From: Capronia americana
Taxonomy: Eukaryota; Ascomycota; Eurotiomycetes; Chaetothyriales; Herpotrichiellaceae
Assembly: GCA_016110215.1 (NCBI GenBank)
Contig: JADWQD010000029.1
Location: 1 to 64,000, forward strand
Length of the DNA stretch: 64,000 nt
Direction of reading: 5' to 3'
The notes under the pieces were generated by a model. That model did not search any database. It was given only the letters and a program-made list of their open reading frames with translations, and had not been told where the DNA came from. Position 1 is the first letter of the stretch; the number at the start of each line of letters is the position of its first letter. The position numbers and the translations under genes are program-made. Positions 9,741 through 20,830 of the stretch are shown in pieces.

Positions 9741-10278
9741 ACGGTATTAGGATCACATAGAGTCAAATCTACCTAGGTGCCCTGACTCTGCCATTGCACC
9801 ACCAGGGAATGTGGTTATATCAGGGCTTTCAGATTCACACATTCATGAACTTTGGGAGATCTCTTTCAGTGGCTTTCAATCTTTTCGCTGTCTACTTTGA
9901 TCCCCTCCCTCTCTCTGTTGCCATTCTTCTTCACATGCCAGCCTCGTCAGTCTACAGTATGACCTTGTGCCCTACTCTGATCTTACTTCAATGTCACCGT
10001 CACTCACTCTCCAGTTCAAAGGCACGTGTATTCGGCATCACTGCCGTCACGTCTGCTGTCGGCATGTGCTCGCCATGACGAGGCTTTTGGAATATATAAA
10101 CCTCCCCTTCTGTCATTCCCTCGATCGACTGTTTCTTCCTATGCATTTTATCTTCAAATCATCTCTGACTGGATCTCTTCGAGCTTCTTGGTCATATCTT
10201 CAAGCATCGAGCTCATAGTCTGAACCATTTACGCCCACAGAGTTTGCACCGATCTGTCCCATCTAGTCATCATCTATC
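9741..10278. other. Intergenic, trpC 3' region and BRCT-gene promoter
   Basis: No gene seen. The sequence is pyrimidine-rich (repeated CTCTCT/TTCTTC). The right half carries a TATA box and is the likely promoter of the BRCT gene. Confidence 0.5.
10093..10100 (+). promoter_or_regulatory. TATA box of the BRCT/WGR gene
   Basis: TATATAAA stands 179 bp before the ATG at 10279 and is followed by pyrimidine-rich sequence, which is a plausible fungal core promoter. Confidence 0.5.
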
Positions 10279-11932
10279 ATGCCGAAGAAGTTCGGGAGAA
10301 TCGTCCTCGCCCATACCGGGGACTTCCCGGGCGAGACGGACAACAAAGTCAAGGGCTGGGTCGAGCACGCCGGCGGCACCTTCGTCAAGGAGCTCTCCAA
10401 GGATGTCACCCATCTGGTCTGCAGCGAGAAGGCCTGGAAGCGGTACTATCCCATCGGTGTGTTTGCTTTCCCGCGTTTGCTTTGTTCCATAACATCACAA
10501 GCACGAGCTGACCGATGGCAAATAGTCAGAGAAGCTCGCCGAATGCACACTGTGCACATTGTCAAGCTTAACTGGCTTGAGGACAGTCTGCTGAGCAAGT
10601 CCGGTAAGCCACTGGATCCCGCGCAGTACGAGTGGGAGCAGCGAAAGGTCAAGCCTGGAGCGACAAAGCGCAAGCGGAATCAAGAGGAAAGCATGGATGA
10701 GACCAACGAGGCGAAGAAACCGAAGCCCGCGAAGCGGACAAGAACGCGGGAGGCGTCGGACGTCGCTGTTGAGGGACGAAGCAAGAACGAGAGAATCGAG
10801 AAAGCTGGTAAGTTCTCACCCACTCGGCGCGAGACCAATGTGTGGCGTCAAGGTTGACTTGCGCAGGCAAGGAGTTTGATGAGGCGTGCATCGAGTTTGA
10901 GAAGATCATGGGAAAGCGTAAGCGTGCATTTCGTCCCCCCTGGAGGATACTCCCGATCATCGTGCCCAATGCTGAATGATAACAGAAGGGTACCGACCTT
11001 TCACCGACCAGAGCGGCTTCATCTACCTCTTCACCTTGGTGCGGAAGGACATTCTGAAGAATCGCGTGGAGAAGCATAGAATCAAGGTGCGTTATGCACC
11101 TTCTTTCACTTCCTGCCACGAGACCTTCATCCCAATTTCCCACCAAGGGGTCGATCGGAGACGCAGGAAGTCAGACGAGAGTGTGACTCCTTCCGAGCGC
11201 ATGATGTATCAATCAGACGCCGATGCCTCAAGTGCGGACGGCTTGCTTCTGGAGGACCCCATACTACCACCATGCCCTGTACCTTTGTACTACTTCCCCC
11301 AACCCTACCCATACTCCCACTACCCTTGCATCTCAAGATCCCTGCCCCGCCAGCTCACGTCCGCCAATCGCAACTTGCGTGTACCCATTCCGGATCCATG
11401 GGCTCAGAGTCTGCAGCTTTTTGTGTCCGAAGAGCCTGCGGCAGCACCACCGTCCGGCAATCCCAAGTACTCGACTCCGAGCGTCATACACCACTCGAAC
11501 CTGCAAGAGTTGCGCAAAAAGTCCTATGCCGCATACACCGTGTATACCAAACCAGGATCCCGACACGTTCAGACACTGGTGCCCGCTGGCAGCACCTTCG
11601 ATTTTGCGTGGGCCATGTTTTCCAGGTTTTTTAAGAAAAAGGTCGGCCTCGAATGGACAGATCTCCAGAACGGATGGAAGAAGGGGCTCAAGCTCAAGCA
11701 GATCCTCAAGGAGAGATTTGGTGGAGGAGACGGCGCTGGCGATGATGAACGCTGGGAAGTGTTGGAGCCGGAGGTGGCGAAGAGGTGTGCAACCGGAGCA
11801 GATGATAAGCCAATAGAGCCTAATGAGAGCGATGAGAGCAGGCCGACAGTTACCGTGGTTGTGAATACTGCCGAGTTGACAGCCGGAGACCAGATGGAAG
11901 CCAGAGCTGTGACGCCGGAGGAGGGATGGTGA
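10279..11932 (+). CDS. BRCT and WGR domain protein
   Basis: Spliced model: exons 10279-10456, 10526-10807, 10867-10917, 10986-11086 and 11417-11932. The first three introns (69, 59 and 68 bp) have good GT..AG borders, with branch sites such as CTGAC before 10525, and joining them restores BRCT and WGR sequence. The fourth would be 330 bp and is itself open in frame, so retention or a different internal splicing is possible. Residues about 1-95 are a BRCT domain (IVLAHTGDFPG, WVEHAGGTFVKELSKDVTHLVC, IVKLNWLEDSL). A Lys/Arg-rich nuclear-localisation-like segment follows. The C-terminal half matches a WGR domain (GFIYLFTLVRKD ... STFDFAWAMFSRFFKKKVGLEW). In PARP proteins BRCT and WGR precede a catalytic domain; none is present here. 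It probably acts in DNA-damage recognition in the nucleus (inference). It converges on IMP4. Confidence 0.85.
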
Positions 11933-12118
11933 ACAGCTACCCATCCGATTGACCGGCGAGAGCAGTCTACACGCTGATCCAAAGGTGCCTTGTGCTTGTC
12001 GTGCTCCTGAGCGTCAAGGGGAAGCAGATCTGGTATCCATAATTCGTGGGTCTAATTGCTGGACCTCTGGCAGTTGGTATTTGGTGCTTGCGATGGCAAT
12101 TATGCATATTGGCTTCAT

Positions 12119-13009
12119 TCATAGGTAGTCCTTCTTTCGGCTGGTCCTGGTATATTGTGTCAAAGCCCATTCGACCTCTCCACCTGAGTTCTTCTCCAGG
12201 GTGCCTCCTCTGATCTCAAAACATCTCATGGTCATCCTAGGTCCCACCTCCGCCAGCTCAACATCTCTGTACCCGGTCTGTACGAAGACATGATGGCGGA
12301 CTTCAATGCTATCTTCGACATTCTTGAAGGTGACTACTCTGTTCCCGACCTTGTGCGGCCCGTCTCGGGGCGGGAAAATGTGTTTGAGGATCTGGACCAC
12401 TCGCTTCCCAAGCCGGGTCGTGAAGCCCTCGAAAATAAGATGTGGGTAGGATTCAGAGACTGTACCCCTTGACGCATCTGGAATATCCGCTCGGAGAACC
12501 ACGTTGTGGAGGGAGAAGGAAGCAGTAGGACCGTGTGGTAGATGCGAGATGGTCATGGCGGTTGGAGTTCCTCTATGTTCGTGGAGGAGGATGATGTCGG
12601 TGAGCGCGGCGGCTTTTGCACTTGCCAACAAATTCGGAAGGATGAGGTTTCCTCGGTTCAGACGAATCGACGTGGGTAGGAGCAGGCGGATCTCTTTGGA
12701 GAATGTCGCGAGCCGAGTTGACGGGCTGCGGGAAGTGGTGACCAGCGGCCGGGGATCGGCTAGACCAGAAAGCATTGAGTACTCATCGTCGATGGACTCT
12801 TTTGCTGCTGCCGTCTCTGGATCAAGAGACTCGTCATACTTAAAGTCCTTGCGTAGAGACTTGTCGTTGGCGATGGAGGGGTCGAGAGGCTTGCCACTTG
12901 CCAACGACTTCTTCAGAAGCGCCCGTTTCTCTGCTATGCTAGCATCTCGCAGTTGAACAGCCCGGCGATAGAGGTAGTCGCGGCGTTCACGCGCGTGTCG
13001 CCGGATCAT
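12119..13009 (-). CDS. IMP4: U3 small nucleolar ribonucleoprotein Imp4
   Basis: A 296-residue Brix-domain protein of the small-subunit processome. With Mpp10 and Imp3 it helps U3 snoRNA pair with pre-rRNA for 18S processing in the nucleolus. The N-terminus MIRRHARERRDYLYRRA is the family signature. The Brix domain follows with LVTTSRSPSTRLATFSKEIRLL, SIRLNRGN, LHEHRGTPTAMTISHLPHGPTA, PHLIFEGFTTRLGKRV and AEVGPRMTMRCFEIRGGTLE, and the C-terminus ends TSRKKDYL, as in yeast. The frame is open another 96 codons upstream, but family alignment places the start at the ATG at 13009. Single exon. It is divergent from UPF1, sharing a 412-bp promoter region, and convergent with the BRCT gene. Confidence 0.97.
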   Translation of the reverse strand: MIRRHARERRDYLYRRAVQLRDASIAEKRALLKKSLASGKPLDPSIANDKSLRKDFKYDESLDPETAAAKESIDDEYSMLSGLADPRPLVTTSRSPSTRLATFSKEIRLLLPTSIRLNRGNLILPNLLASAKAAALTDIILLHEHRGTPTAMTISHLPHGPTASFSLHNVVLRADIPDASRGTVSESYPHLIFEGFTTRLGKRVVQILKHIFPPRDGPHKVGNRVVTFKNVEDSIEVRHHVFVQTGYRDVELAEVGPRMTMRCFEIRGGTLEKNSGGEVEWALTQYTRTSRKKDYL

Positions 13010-13421
13010 GCTGGCGACCTGGACGAAATGAGGAGGAAGACACAGCAAAATCAAGACAGTGAGCGCAGAAGAACAAGCACCGCAAGTAAATTTTGAGGGA
13101 GAAATTTCACCGTAATTTATCCGGCCGCGACTGCCCACCCTTTGCGCGGCCGATCTTGCAACCCTCACAAACCCTCTCGCGCCCTCTTCATTACACCAAC
13201 AAGGCTCTTCGACGCACCGGCGCATGTGTTGCGACACTCTCTTACTCACTGTCGGGACCTGGAGATTGTTGGAGGGGTGTGAGGCCGCGGCGTTCATGTG
13301 ATTTTCTGGGTGTTACCTGCAGTTGCGCCCGACCTGTCACCCTTCGCCCCAAACCCCCGATACCCTTTGAACACGGCCCACTGTCACAACCACAGGGAGA
13401 CAGATACGTCTCTGATCCAAG
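13010..13421. promoter_or_regulatory. Divergent promoter region, IMP4/UPF1
   Basis: 412 bp between the start codons of two divergent RNA-metabolism genes. I see no TATA box. GC-rich stretches around 13120-13150 and 13280-13300 are the main feature. Confidence 0.5.
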
Positions 13422-16400
13422 ATGGAGGCTTTCAGCAACATGGGGAACCATTTGGTTTCCAACTCTGCCGCAGCGATCAACGCCAGCGATGACATATCTA
13501 CCGTCGACCCTGATGAGAGTGTCCTCAGTCTGGCCAAGGGTCCGAGAAGACGCCAGCACGATGATGACGAGACCGATAGTATCGAAGAAGATGATCTCGA
13601 GAGTCTCGCCTCGGCCGCCGTCGACGCGAACGGCAAGAAGCAGGTTCAAAAGGCGGAGGAAGTGAAAGAGTTGCCTCCTCACGCCTGCGCGTATGATGCC
13701 CTCCCTACTCTCGTTGCCACAGCGCAATACTGATAGAATTCCAGCTACTGCGGCATCCACAACCCCAGCAGCGTCGTCCGATGTCTCACATGCTCAAAAT
13801 GGTTCTGCAGCGCTCGCGGAAACACTTCCTCTTCCCACATCGTCAACCACCTTGTGCGCGCTCGCCACAAAGAAGTCCAGCTTCACCCCAGCAGTTCTTT
13901 GGGTGATACTGTGCTAGAATGCTACAACTGCGGAACGAAAAATGTCTTCTTACTCGGCTTCATCCCCGCAAAGTCAGACACTGTGGTGGTTCTGCTGTGC
14001 CGCCAACCATGTGCAGCAATGCCTTCATCCAAGGACATGAACTGGGACACTTCCAGATGGCAGCCACTGATTGAAGATCGGTCCTTCTTGTCTTGGCTTG
14101 TATCACAGCCCACCGATCAAGAGCAGCTCCGAGCCCGGCATCTAAGCCCCCAAATGATCGCCAAGTTGGAAGAGTTGTGGAAGGAAAATGCAAACGCTAC
14201 CATCACCGACCTCGAAAAAGCCGCCAACATTGACGACGAGCCCGCGCCGGTTATGCTCCGGTACGAGGACGCCTACCAGTATCAGAACGTCTTTGGGCCG
14301 CTGGTCAAGATCGAAGCCGACTACGATCGCAAATTGAAGGAAAGCCAATCGCAAGACAATTTGGTAGTCCGCTGGGATCTCGGTCTGAATAACAAGCACT
14401 TGGCAAGTTTCGTCCTGCCCAAGCTCGAACTCGGTGATGTCAAATTGGCTGTCGGTGACGAGATGCGCATCAAGTACTCAGGCGACCTGCGACCGGCCTG
14501 GGAAGGTGTTGGCTATGTCATCAAAATCCCCAACAATCAGTCTGACGAAGTCACCATCGAATTGAGATCCAAAGGCGACCACAAATCCGTCCCGACCGAA
14601 TGCACTCACAACTTCACTGCCGACTACGTCTGGAAAGCCACATCCTTTGACCGCATGCAGCTAGCCATGAAGACTTTCGCCATCGACGAATTGAGCGTGT
14701 CAGGCTACATCTTTCACCGCTTGCTTGGCCATGAAGTCGCGGCTGCCCCAATGAAGACACAGCTGCCCAAGAAATTCAGTGTGCCTGGCCTGCCCGAGCT
14801 TAACGGCAGTCAGATAAACGCTGTTAAGTCGGTCCTGCAGAAGCCCCTAAGTTTGATTCAGGGTCCGCCTGGCACTGGTAAGACTGTCACATCCGCCACG
14901 ATCATCTACCATTTGTCCAAAATCAATGGCGGACAGGTCCTCGTCTGCGCACCTTCCAACGTCGCCGTGGACCAACTATGCGAACGCATTCACCGAACTG
15001 GCTTGAAGACTGTCAGGGTTACGGCCAAGTCCCGAGAAGACGTGGAGTCAACCGTCGGATTTCTGTCCTTGCACGAGCAGGTGCGAATGAACGACAGCAA
15101 TGTTGAATTGACGAAATTGAACCAACTCAAGTCCGAGCTGGGGGAGCTTTCCAGCCAAGACGAGAAGAAGTACAAGTCGTTGACCCGTGCAGCCGAACGA
15201 GAAATCCTTCAGAATGCCGATGTCATTTGTTGCACGTGCGTTGGTGCTGGAGATCCCAGATTGGCCAAATCCAAATTCAGGACGGTTCTCATCGATGAGT
15301 CCACTCAGTCTGCAGAGCCGGAGTGCATGATTCCTCTGGTCCTTGGCTGCAAGCAAGTGGTCCTAGTTGGCGATCACCAGCAGCTTGGACCTGTTATCAT
15401 GAACAAGAAAGCGGCAAAGGCTGGGCTCAACCAGTCTCTGTTCGAGCGCTTGGTGGCACTTGGCTGCGCCCCGATCCGGTTGAACGTTCAATACCGTATG
15501 CATCCCTGCTTGTCTGAGTTTCCGTCCAACATGTTTTACGAAGGATCGCTTCAGAATGGCGTCACTATGCAATCTCGCACTCGGAGAGATGTGGATTTCC
15601 CATGGCCTGTTCAGGACGCCCCCATGATGTTCTGGTCTAACCTTGGAAACGAAGAAATCTCGGCTTCTGGCACCTCATACCTCAATCGCACCGAAGCGAA
15701 CAACGTCGAAAAAATCGTCAGCCGATTCTTCAAAGCCGGCGTAAAGCCTTCAGACATTGGTGTTATTACCCCATACGAAGGACAGCGCAGCTATATTGTC
15801 AGCTCCATGCAATCAACAGGCACATTCAAGAAAGAAATGTACAAGGAAGTTGAAGTTGCCTCGGTGGATGCTTTCCAGGGACGAGAGAAGGACTTTATCA
15901 TCTTGTCTTGCGTGAGATCTAATGATCACCAAGGTATTGGTTTCTTGAGTGACCCTCGTCGTCTCAACGTCGCCATGACCCGGGCCAAGTACGGATTTGT
16001 CATTCTTGGAAACCCCAAAGTCTTGTCGAAGCATCCGCTCTGGCACTATCTCTTGCTTCACTTCAAGGAGCGCAATTGCCTGGTCGAAGGCCCGCTTAAC
16101 AATCTTCAGGTTTCGTTGCACCAGTTCAGTCGACCGAAACAAACCTATCGCGGGCCTCAACGCTATCAGATGGCGTACAACCACGCAAGCCACATGGCTA
16201 GTGGGATGATGAACGGGCGTGCTGCTCCACGCAATGAATACCGCGAAGCAGCGGGTTCCGTCGTCGGGTATATTCCGGATGATGTTTCTTCCATCCATTC
16301 TTCTGCGATGGGCGGGGTCGGCGTGCCGGCTGGCTATCCGCCAATGTTCCAGGGTTTCACACCTGATCCATGGCCCTCTCTTCAGAATCAGACTGCTGGT

Positions 16401-16718
16401 GCTCGCCGCCAGAATGGAGTGAAGCCCAGACCCGTCCCGGGTAGTGTGGCGGGAGAGTCGACTGTTGCGACGGAATCGGACATCACTGGCAGTATCGTCG
16501 GACAAGGAGGAGTCAGTCTCGATCAACTATCCATTCATGGCAACGGCAAGCAGCCCAGCTATAACCAGGCTGACCGCTTGAAGAGGTATGTGGAGAATGG
16601 TCCTGCAACTGGCGGTTACTTGGCCAAGCATAAATTGGGCAAGGGCCTGCATGAAGATGAAGATGCAAGGAGCGTTTCTACTGCATTCGCAAGCCAAGTT
16701 GGTGGTGGCTACGACTGA
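13422..16718 (+). CDS. UPF1: ATP-dependent RNA helicase Upf1 (nonsense-mediated decay)
   Basis: Two exons, 13422-13690 and 13745-16718, with a 54-bp intron (donor GTATGA, branch TACTGAT, acceptor TTCCAG), give 1080 residues. The splice rebuilds the Upf2-binding Cys/His domain without a break: HACAYCGIHNPSSVVRC and then CSKWFC, ECYNCGTKNVF. Superfamily-1 helicase motifs follow: Walker A GPPGTGKT (about residues 463-470), APSNVAVDQL, Walker B with IDESTQ, LVGDHQQLGPV, NVQYRMHP, and the C-terminal core with ASVDAFQGREKDF and NVAMTRAK. The C-terminal tail is low-complexity. Upf1 is the central ATPase of nonsense-mediated mRNA decay and acts in the cytoplasm with Upf2/Upf3. It starts divergently from IMP4. 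Confidence 0.98.
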
Positions 16719-18208
16719 TTTCGACACGGGCTGACGACGACATACGCCGAATCCTGAGCTCGTCAGAGCATTAGATTATTGACTGCAGTCATTGAGACAG
16801 GAGTCCTATTCGACCAGACCCAAGACCGAACCGAGTCAAAAGTCTTCCCTGGCCACTAACAGTCGCACACAAGGCACAATCCCGAGTCAGCGTTTGGCCA
16901 CCGCGGCGAATTGACAACCACATCCACTCCAGCAGGACAGAACAGCTCGCCGTGTGGTCTTCCGGGACGAGCTTCCTCCTTGCCATGCCCAGGAAGATGC
17001 AGCGGACGAGGACATTCTCCGAAGCAGCATGTGGTAGGCCAGGGTGAAGCCTGTGGCGCGAGCATAACAACAACTCGGCGAGATTCTTGGGGTGCCATGA
17101 ATTGCTCTGCTATCCTTTAGCATGTGTTGTCGGAGGTCGCACACTTCTAGCAGTGTGGACAAGGTGAGGGAATTGTGGAGTCGCGAGAGCAGAGATGTTG
17201 AGAATGGTGAAGGATGGCGATGGATTTGCGATGGAAGATGAATCTTTATCATTCTCTGTGTTGCCGTACTGAGTACGAGGTACCTCGTACAGCACTTACA
17301 TTCTTTTGAGCCGACAGCAAGATGCGTCAGACACTCCTTGAACAGAAAATGCGAACGTCATTCGTCTAATTATCTCCCTGAGCATCTCCTAACCGATCTT
17401 GTAGTAACTACCAAGGCGATTCCGCACCTACCTGCATCTGCTCCATCAGCAAGTCGAAATGGAATGCGGAACTAAGGTAGAAATCCCACATTATTGATCG
17501 ATGGACTCGATGTTGTGTTTCGGTCTGGAATGCACACAACGCACCTGCTCGTGGAAAGCGAACTGAAGCGACATTCTCACCAGTCAGACAGCGCCACGGT
17601 GCTCGGCCACGGTTGGCCTACGCGAGACACGGGGCTTCCTAGGCAGCCCTAAGCCACACCTGAAACGCTTCCCCTCCAGGCTGGAGCGATGTTGCCCCAA
17701 ACATTCACTTTGACACGCTTCTTGACTCGAGATGAACCCCTACCCCTTCCTCGAGGACGCCAACAATCCACCCATGATTGTGGCCTTCGAATTTGACTGG
17801 CTCGACGACAAAAGCTTTGTCGAACTGTTTCCTTGGACATGTGCACACCAGGGTTTCGGATCAGTTATGATCCGACAGTCAAGCCGCCGTGAATGGGCAT
17901 CTCGCCTGCGAAGGGAAACAACAGGACTCATGGTGGACCAACATCACGCCTGGCGGCAACCATCGTCATGAGGTGAGTCTGGTGCTCGTGCCACCGAAAC
18001 ACAGGGTTCTCGTAGGTGCACAGGTGTCGTCCCGTTGCTCTTTATACAAGTTCGCTTTCTTTCATTGCACCGTGTGGTTGTTGAACAACTCTTGTGCGGC
18101 AGGCCGTTTTTCTTTCTTTGCAGCAAGTCCAGGTGACTGCAGGTTTACATTCTCGAGGTGAAGTGTGATAAGACAGCAAGATCGATTACGGATTCCAGGG
18201 CCACCGAC
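16719..18208. other. 1.5-kb intergenic region with possible leader intron
   Basis: No convincing gene. A perfect palindrome lies at 17273-17290. A plus-strand ORF of 79 codons at 17732-17971 starts with a coding-like composition but matches nothing I know; it could be an upstream ORF. A GTGAGT at 17973 and a pyrimidine-rich TTTCTTTGCAG ending at 18123 could border a 5'-UTR intron of the gene at 18209. This is speculative. Confidence 0.35.
17273..17290. repeat. Perfect 18-bp palindrome
   Basis: GTACGAGGTACCTCGTAC reads the same on both strands. It lies 555 bp after UPF1 in noncoding DNA. A near match of its core recurs at 51023-51035 (TACGAGTACCTCG). It could be a dimeric transcription-factor site or a replication/recombination remnant; the sequence does not tell. 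Confidence 0.75.
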
Positions 18209-20032
18209 ATGTCCACCGAATTTCCTCCCGACAATCAAGCCCTCAAAGCGGCATTCGAACACGACATCTACTCATCCTCGGGCAATCCTCTAAAGTTCGG
18301 CTCCCTCTTCTACGACTGTGACGTCTACCCGGCCGAGAAAAAAATCCTAGTAATCTTCATTCGACATTTCTTCTGTGGGAACTGCCAGGAATATGTCCGC
18401 AGGCTATCTTCGGCGGAATCGCCGTTTCATCCCTCCCTCAAGGCGACATCAACGACCTGGACGACGAACTTCTCCAAGCCCGCGAACCGTACCCTTCCAA
18501 GTGTCATAATCATTGGTCCTGGCCAACCCAGCCTGATCTCCTCCTACAAGAGCCTCACCCAATGTCCCTTCGACATCTATGCCGATCCATCAACACAGCT
18601 GTACAATATCCTCGGAATGCATCGCACATTATCAATGGGGAACAAAGCACCGGGCTACATCGAACACTCTCTCCTGGGTGGGGCCGTCAAATCCGCGTGG
18701 CAGATCGTCCGGCGCTTTGGAAGTGGTGATGCCATGGCCGGAGGTGACTGGGACGTAAATGGAGGAGAGTTCCTGTTTACCAGACCAGCAACGGGGTCAA
18801 GATCAGGTTCCCGTTCGCCCTCGCGGTCGAGGTCCAGGTCCAGGTCCGCCGGGTCCCGAGCTTCGAGCAATCTGGATTGGACCGTTACCTGGTGTCATCG
18901 AATGTTGAACTCACGAGATCACACTGAGCTCATTGATCTCGCATACCACACTTGCTTCTCGATCCGGTCCTCCCCGGAGAACAGTTCACGAACGATCTCG
19001 CCTGCTCCGCCGCTGAAGTCTATCTTGGTGAGTGCCAACAAGACACATACCAAACTATCGCACAGTTACTCCAGTGAACGCCTGGGCAGCTGTCCTGCCC
19101 CCGACATACCCAAGTCGAGAGCAGAGACGCTCGCAAACCCTCATCACAATCGCACGCGTTCAAAGTCACAGTCGCGACCACGATCACGGAGCACGAGCGT
19201 CGGCTCCCATCAAACAGCCAAGCAGAATCACGATAGAATCTGGTCGAGCGTGGGTAGCACTGATAACACGCGTTCGGAGTCTCGTGCTTCAACCTCTGTT
19301 ACCCGAGAAAGCATTCTGGCCAGTCCTATCTCTGAGGCGGAAGAAGAGGAGATAAAGCCACGGAAGAGCTTTTCGGCTTCTGTTGCAGAGGCATTCGGCG
19401 CCCGGACAATGTTGCTCAAACGGTCAAAATCCGTCTCGGGGTCCTCTGCCGCGGTTGAGGGATCCCCTGCAGTGCCTCGTCCATCGACCTCCCTTTCCGA
19501 GCTGAGGGCAGCAAGCAGAGCAAGCAGCAACATGACAAAGGCTCGCTCGAAATCGATCGCAGATCCCATTGCTCTTCTACGCCCGAAATCCAAAGCCAAA
19601 CAACACCCCACAACCGAAGCCTCGCAGGAGCCTACCATATCCGCCTCCCGTCCCCGATCACCATCCACGACACACACGCACACGCGCACGCGGACATTTT
19701 CCTTTTCCAAGACCGCCTCCAAACATAAACCAAGCCTCTCACTCACGCGAAAACCCCCAGGCACGGTAGCAATGGACGAGAACGGCGTGATGTTGATCGA
19801 CGGCGTGGAGTTCGTGAATGTTATCAGCGTTAAAGCGCGCGTTGAGGGCGACGAAGAGGAGCAGAAGAGAAATAGGCTCAGAGAGCGGGCGGATAGTGGA
19901 TTGGGCATGGACGTCACGCAGAACGACACGGCAGTCGGGACAAGGGCGTTGAGGCAGGCTCCACCCGTGCCTGTTCTTGCGCAGGGCCAACGGAAGAAGT
20001 ACTCTGTGGTGACGACGCTGCCGGAGTTTTAG
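18209..20032 (+). CDS. AhpC/TSA-like thioredoxin-fold protein with long disordered tail
   Basis: A 607-residue single-exon protein. The frame opens with a GTG at 18158, but the first ATG is at 18209 (MSTEFPP). The N-terminal part (about 10-200) is a peroxiredoxin-like-2 type (AhpC-TSA_2) thioredoxin fold: KFGSLFYDCD, ILVIFIRHFFCGNCQEYVRRL with the CxxC pair Cys56/Cys59, PSVIIIGPGQPSLISSYKS, and FDIYADPSTQLYNILGM. This is followed by an Arg/Ser-rich stretch at about 210-225 (SRSPSRSRSRSRS) and about 380 residues of low-complexity Ser/Arg/Lys-rich sequence. Near the C-terminus a short ordered segment GVMLIDGVEFVNVISV stands out as possibly conserved. The tail suggests phosphorylation-dependent binding or scaffolding; a redox role for the CxxC is inferred from the family only. 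Confidence 0.82.
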   Translation: MSTEFPPDNQALKAAFEHDIYSSSGNPLKFGSLFYDCDVYPAEKKILVIFIRHFFCGNCQEYVRRLSSAESPFHPSLKATSTTWTTNFSKPANRTLPSVIIIGPGQPSLISSYKSLTQCPFDIYADPSTQLYNILGMHRTLSMGNKAPGYIEHSLLGGAVKSAWQIVRRFGSGDAMAGGDWDVNGGEFLFTRPATGSRSGSRSPSRSRSRSRSAGSRASSNLDWTVTWCHRMLNSRDHTELIDLAYHTCFSIRSSPENSSRTISPAPPLKSILVSANKTHTKLSHSYSSERLGSCPAPDIPKSRAETLANPHHNRTRSKSQSRPRSRSTSVGSHQTAKQNHDRIWSSVGSTDNTRSESRASTSVTRESILASPISEAEEEEIKPRKSFSASVAEAFGARTMLLKRSKSVSGSSAAVEGSPAVPRPSTSLSELRAASRASSNMTKARSKSIADPIALLRPKSKAKQHPTTEASQEPTISASRPRSPSTTHTHTRTRTFSFSKTASKHKPSLSLTRKPPGTVAMDENGVMLIDGVEFVNVISVKARVEGDEEEQKRNRLRERADSGLGMDVTQNDTAVGTRALRQAPPVPVLAQGQRKKYSVVTTLPEF

Positions 20033-20830
20033 GCTATCGACTGAAGTCCGCCTTTACTTGTCTGACACGAGGGGATCAGATTTTCCCACTGGGCACCTAT
20101 CGAAGCAGATCGTCTTCGAGAGCGGTCTGGGCCAATACTCAACGAACCTAGCCGTATCAGAAACGGTTGTCAATCCTTATATGGAATCTTCCTTTGTTGA
20201 GCAAAATGTCGGAAAAGAAGACAGGTCAAAATTCTTGCGGGTCGAGATCACGGCCTACGAGATAGAATAAGGAATACAGGAGAGGAATGAATGGGCGTAA
20301 TAAATGATATCGTGACCATGTTCTGCTGGTCAAGCTGCGATGAACTGCACTGCACTGCACTGGATCTGTGACCCGATGATGACTCTAGATATAAGTACCA
20401 TCATCCTATGTATCAAGAAAGCGCACACCAGACTGGTAGCAACGTCCTCCCGAATGAATGTGCTTCTTGTCGAGGGATAGGTTTTGTGGGTGGAAGGATC
20501 TCTGCGAGCAATGGTACTGGACACAAGACAGTGATTTACATGATACTTGTTCATGGTCGTGACATCCAATCGTCCAGCAATTCCACAGGCTCATTTTAAA
20601 ACTATAAATCGATTCTATTCGATGCAGCTTTTGTCGCTCCTGGACTGTCGAGAAGGAAATGCCTGCTGGTTCTGAAAAATGATCCCGTGTCCGACAAGGA
20701 CCATGGTCCTGCGCTTCGAGATTCTGGTCTTCTTGCATCTATGTATACATGAAACGTGTATTACCCACTGTGGAGATGATTGTCATGATTGGGCAAATCG
20801 CATCGTCCTAAGTCCCTCTCTTGGCATCAG
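20033..20830. other. Intergenic between convergent genes
   Basis: No gene seen; it holds the 3' regions of two convergent genes. It contains a short tandem of TGCACTGCACTGCACTGG at 20346-20363. Confidence 0.45.
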
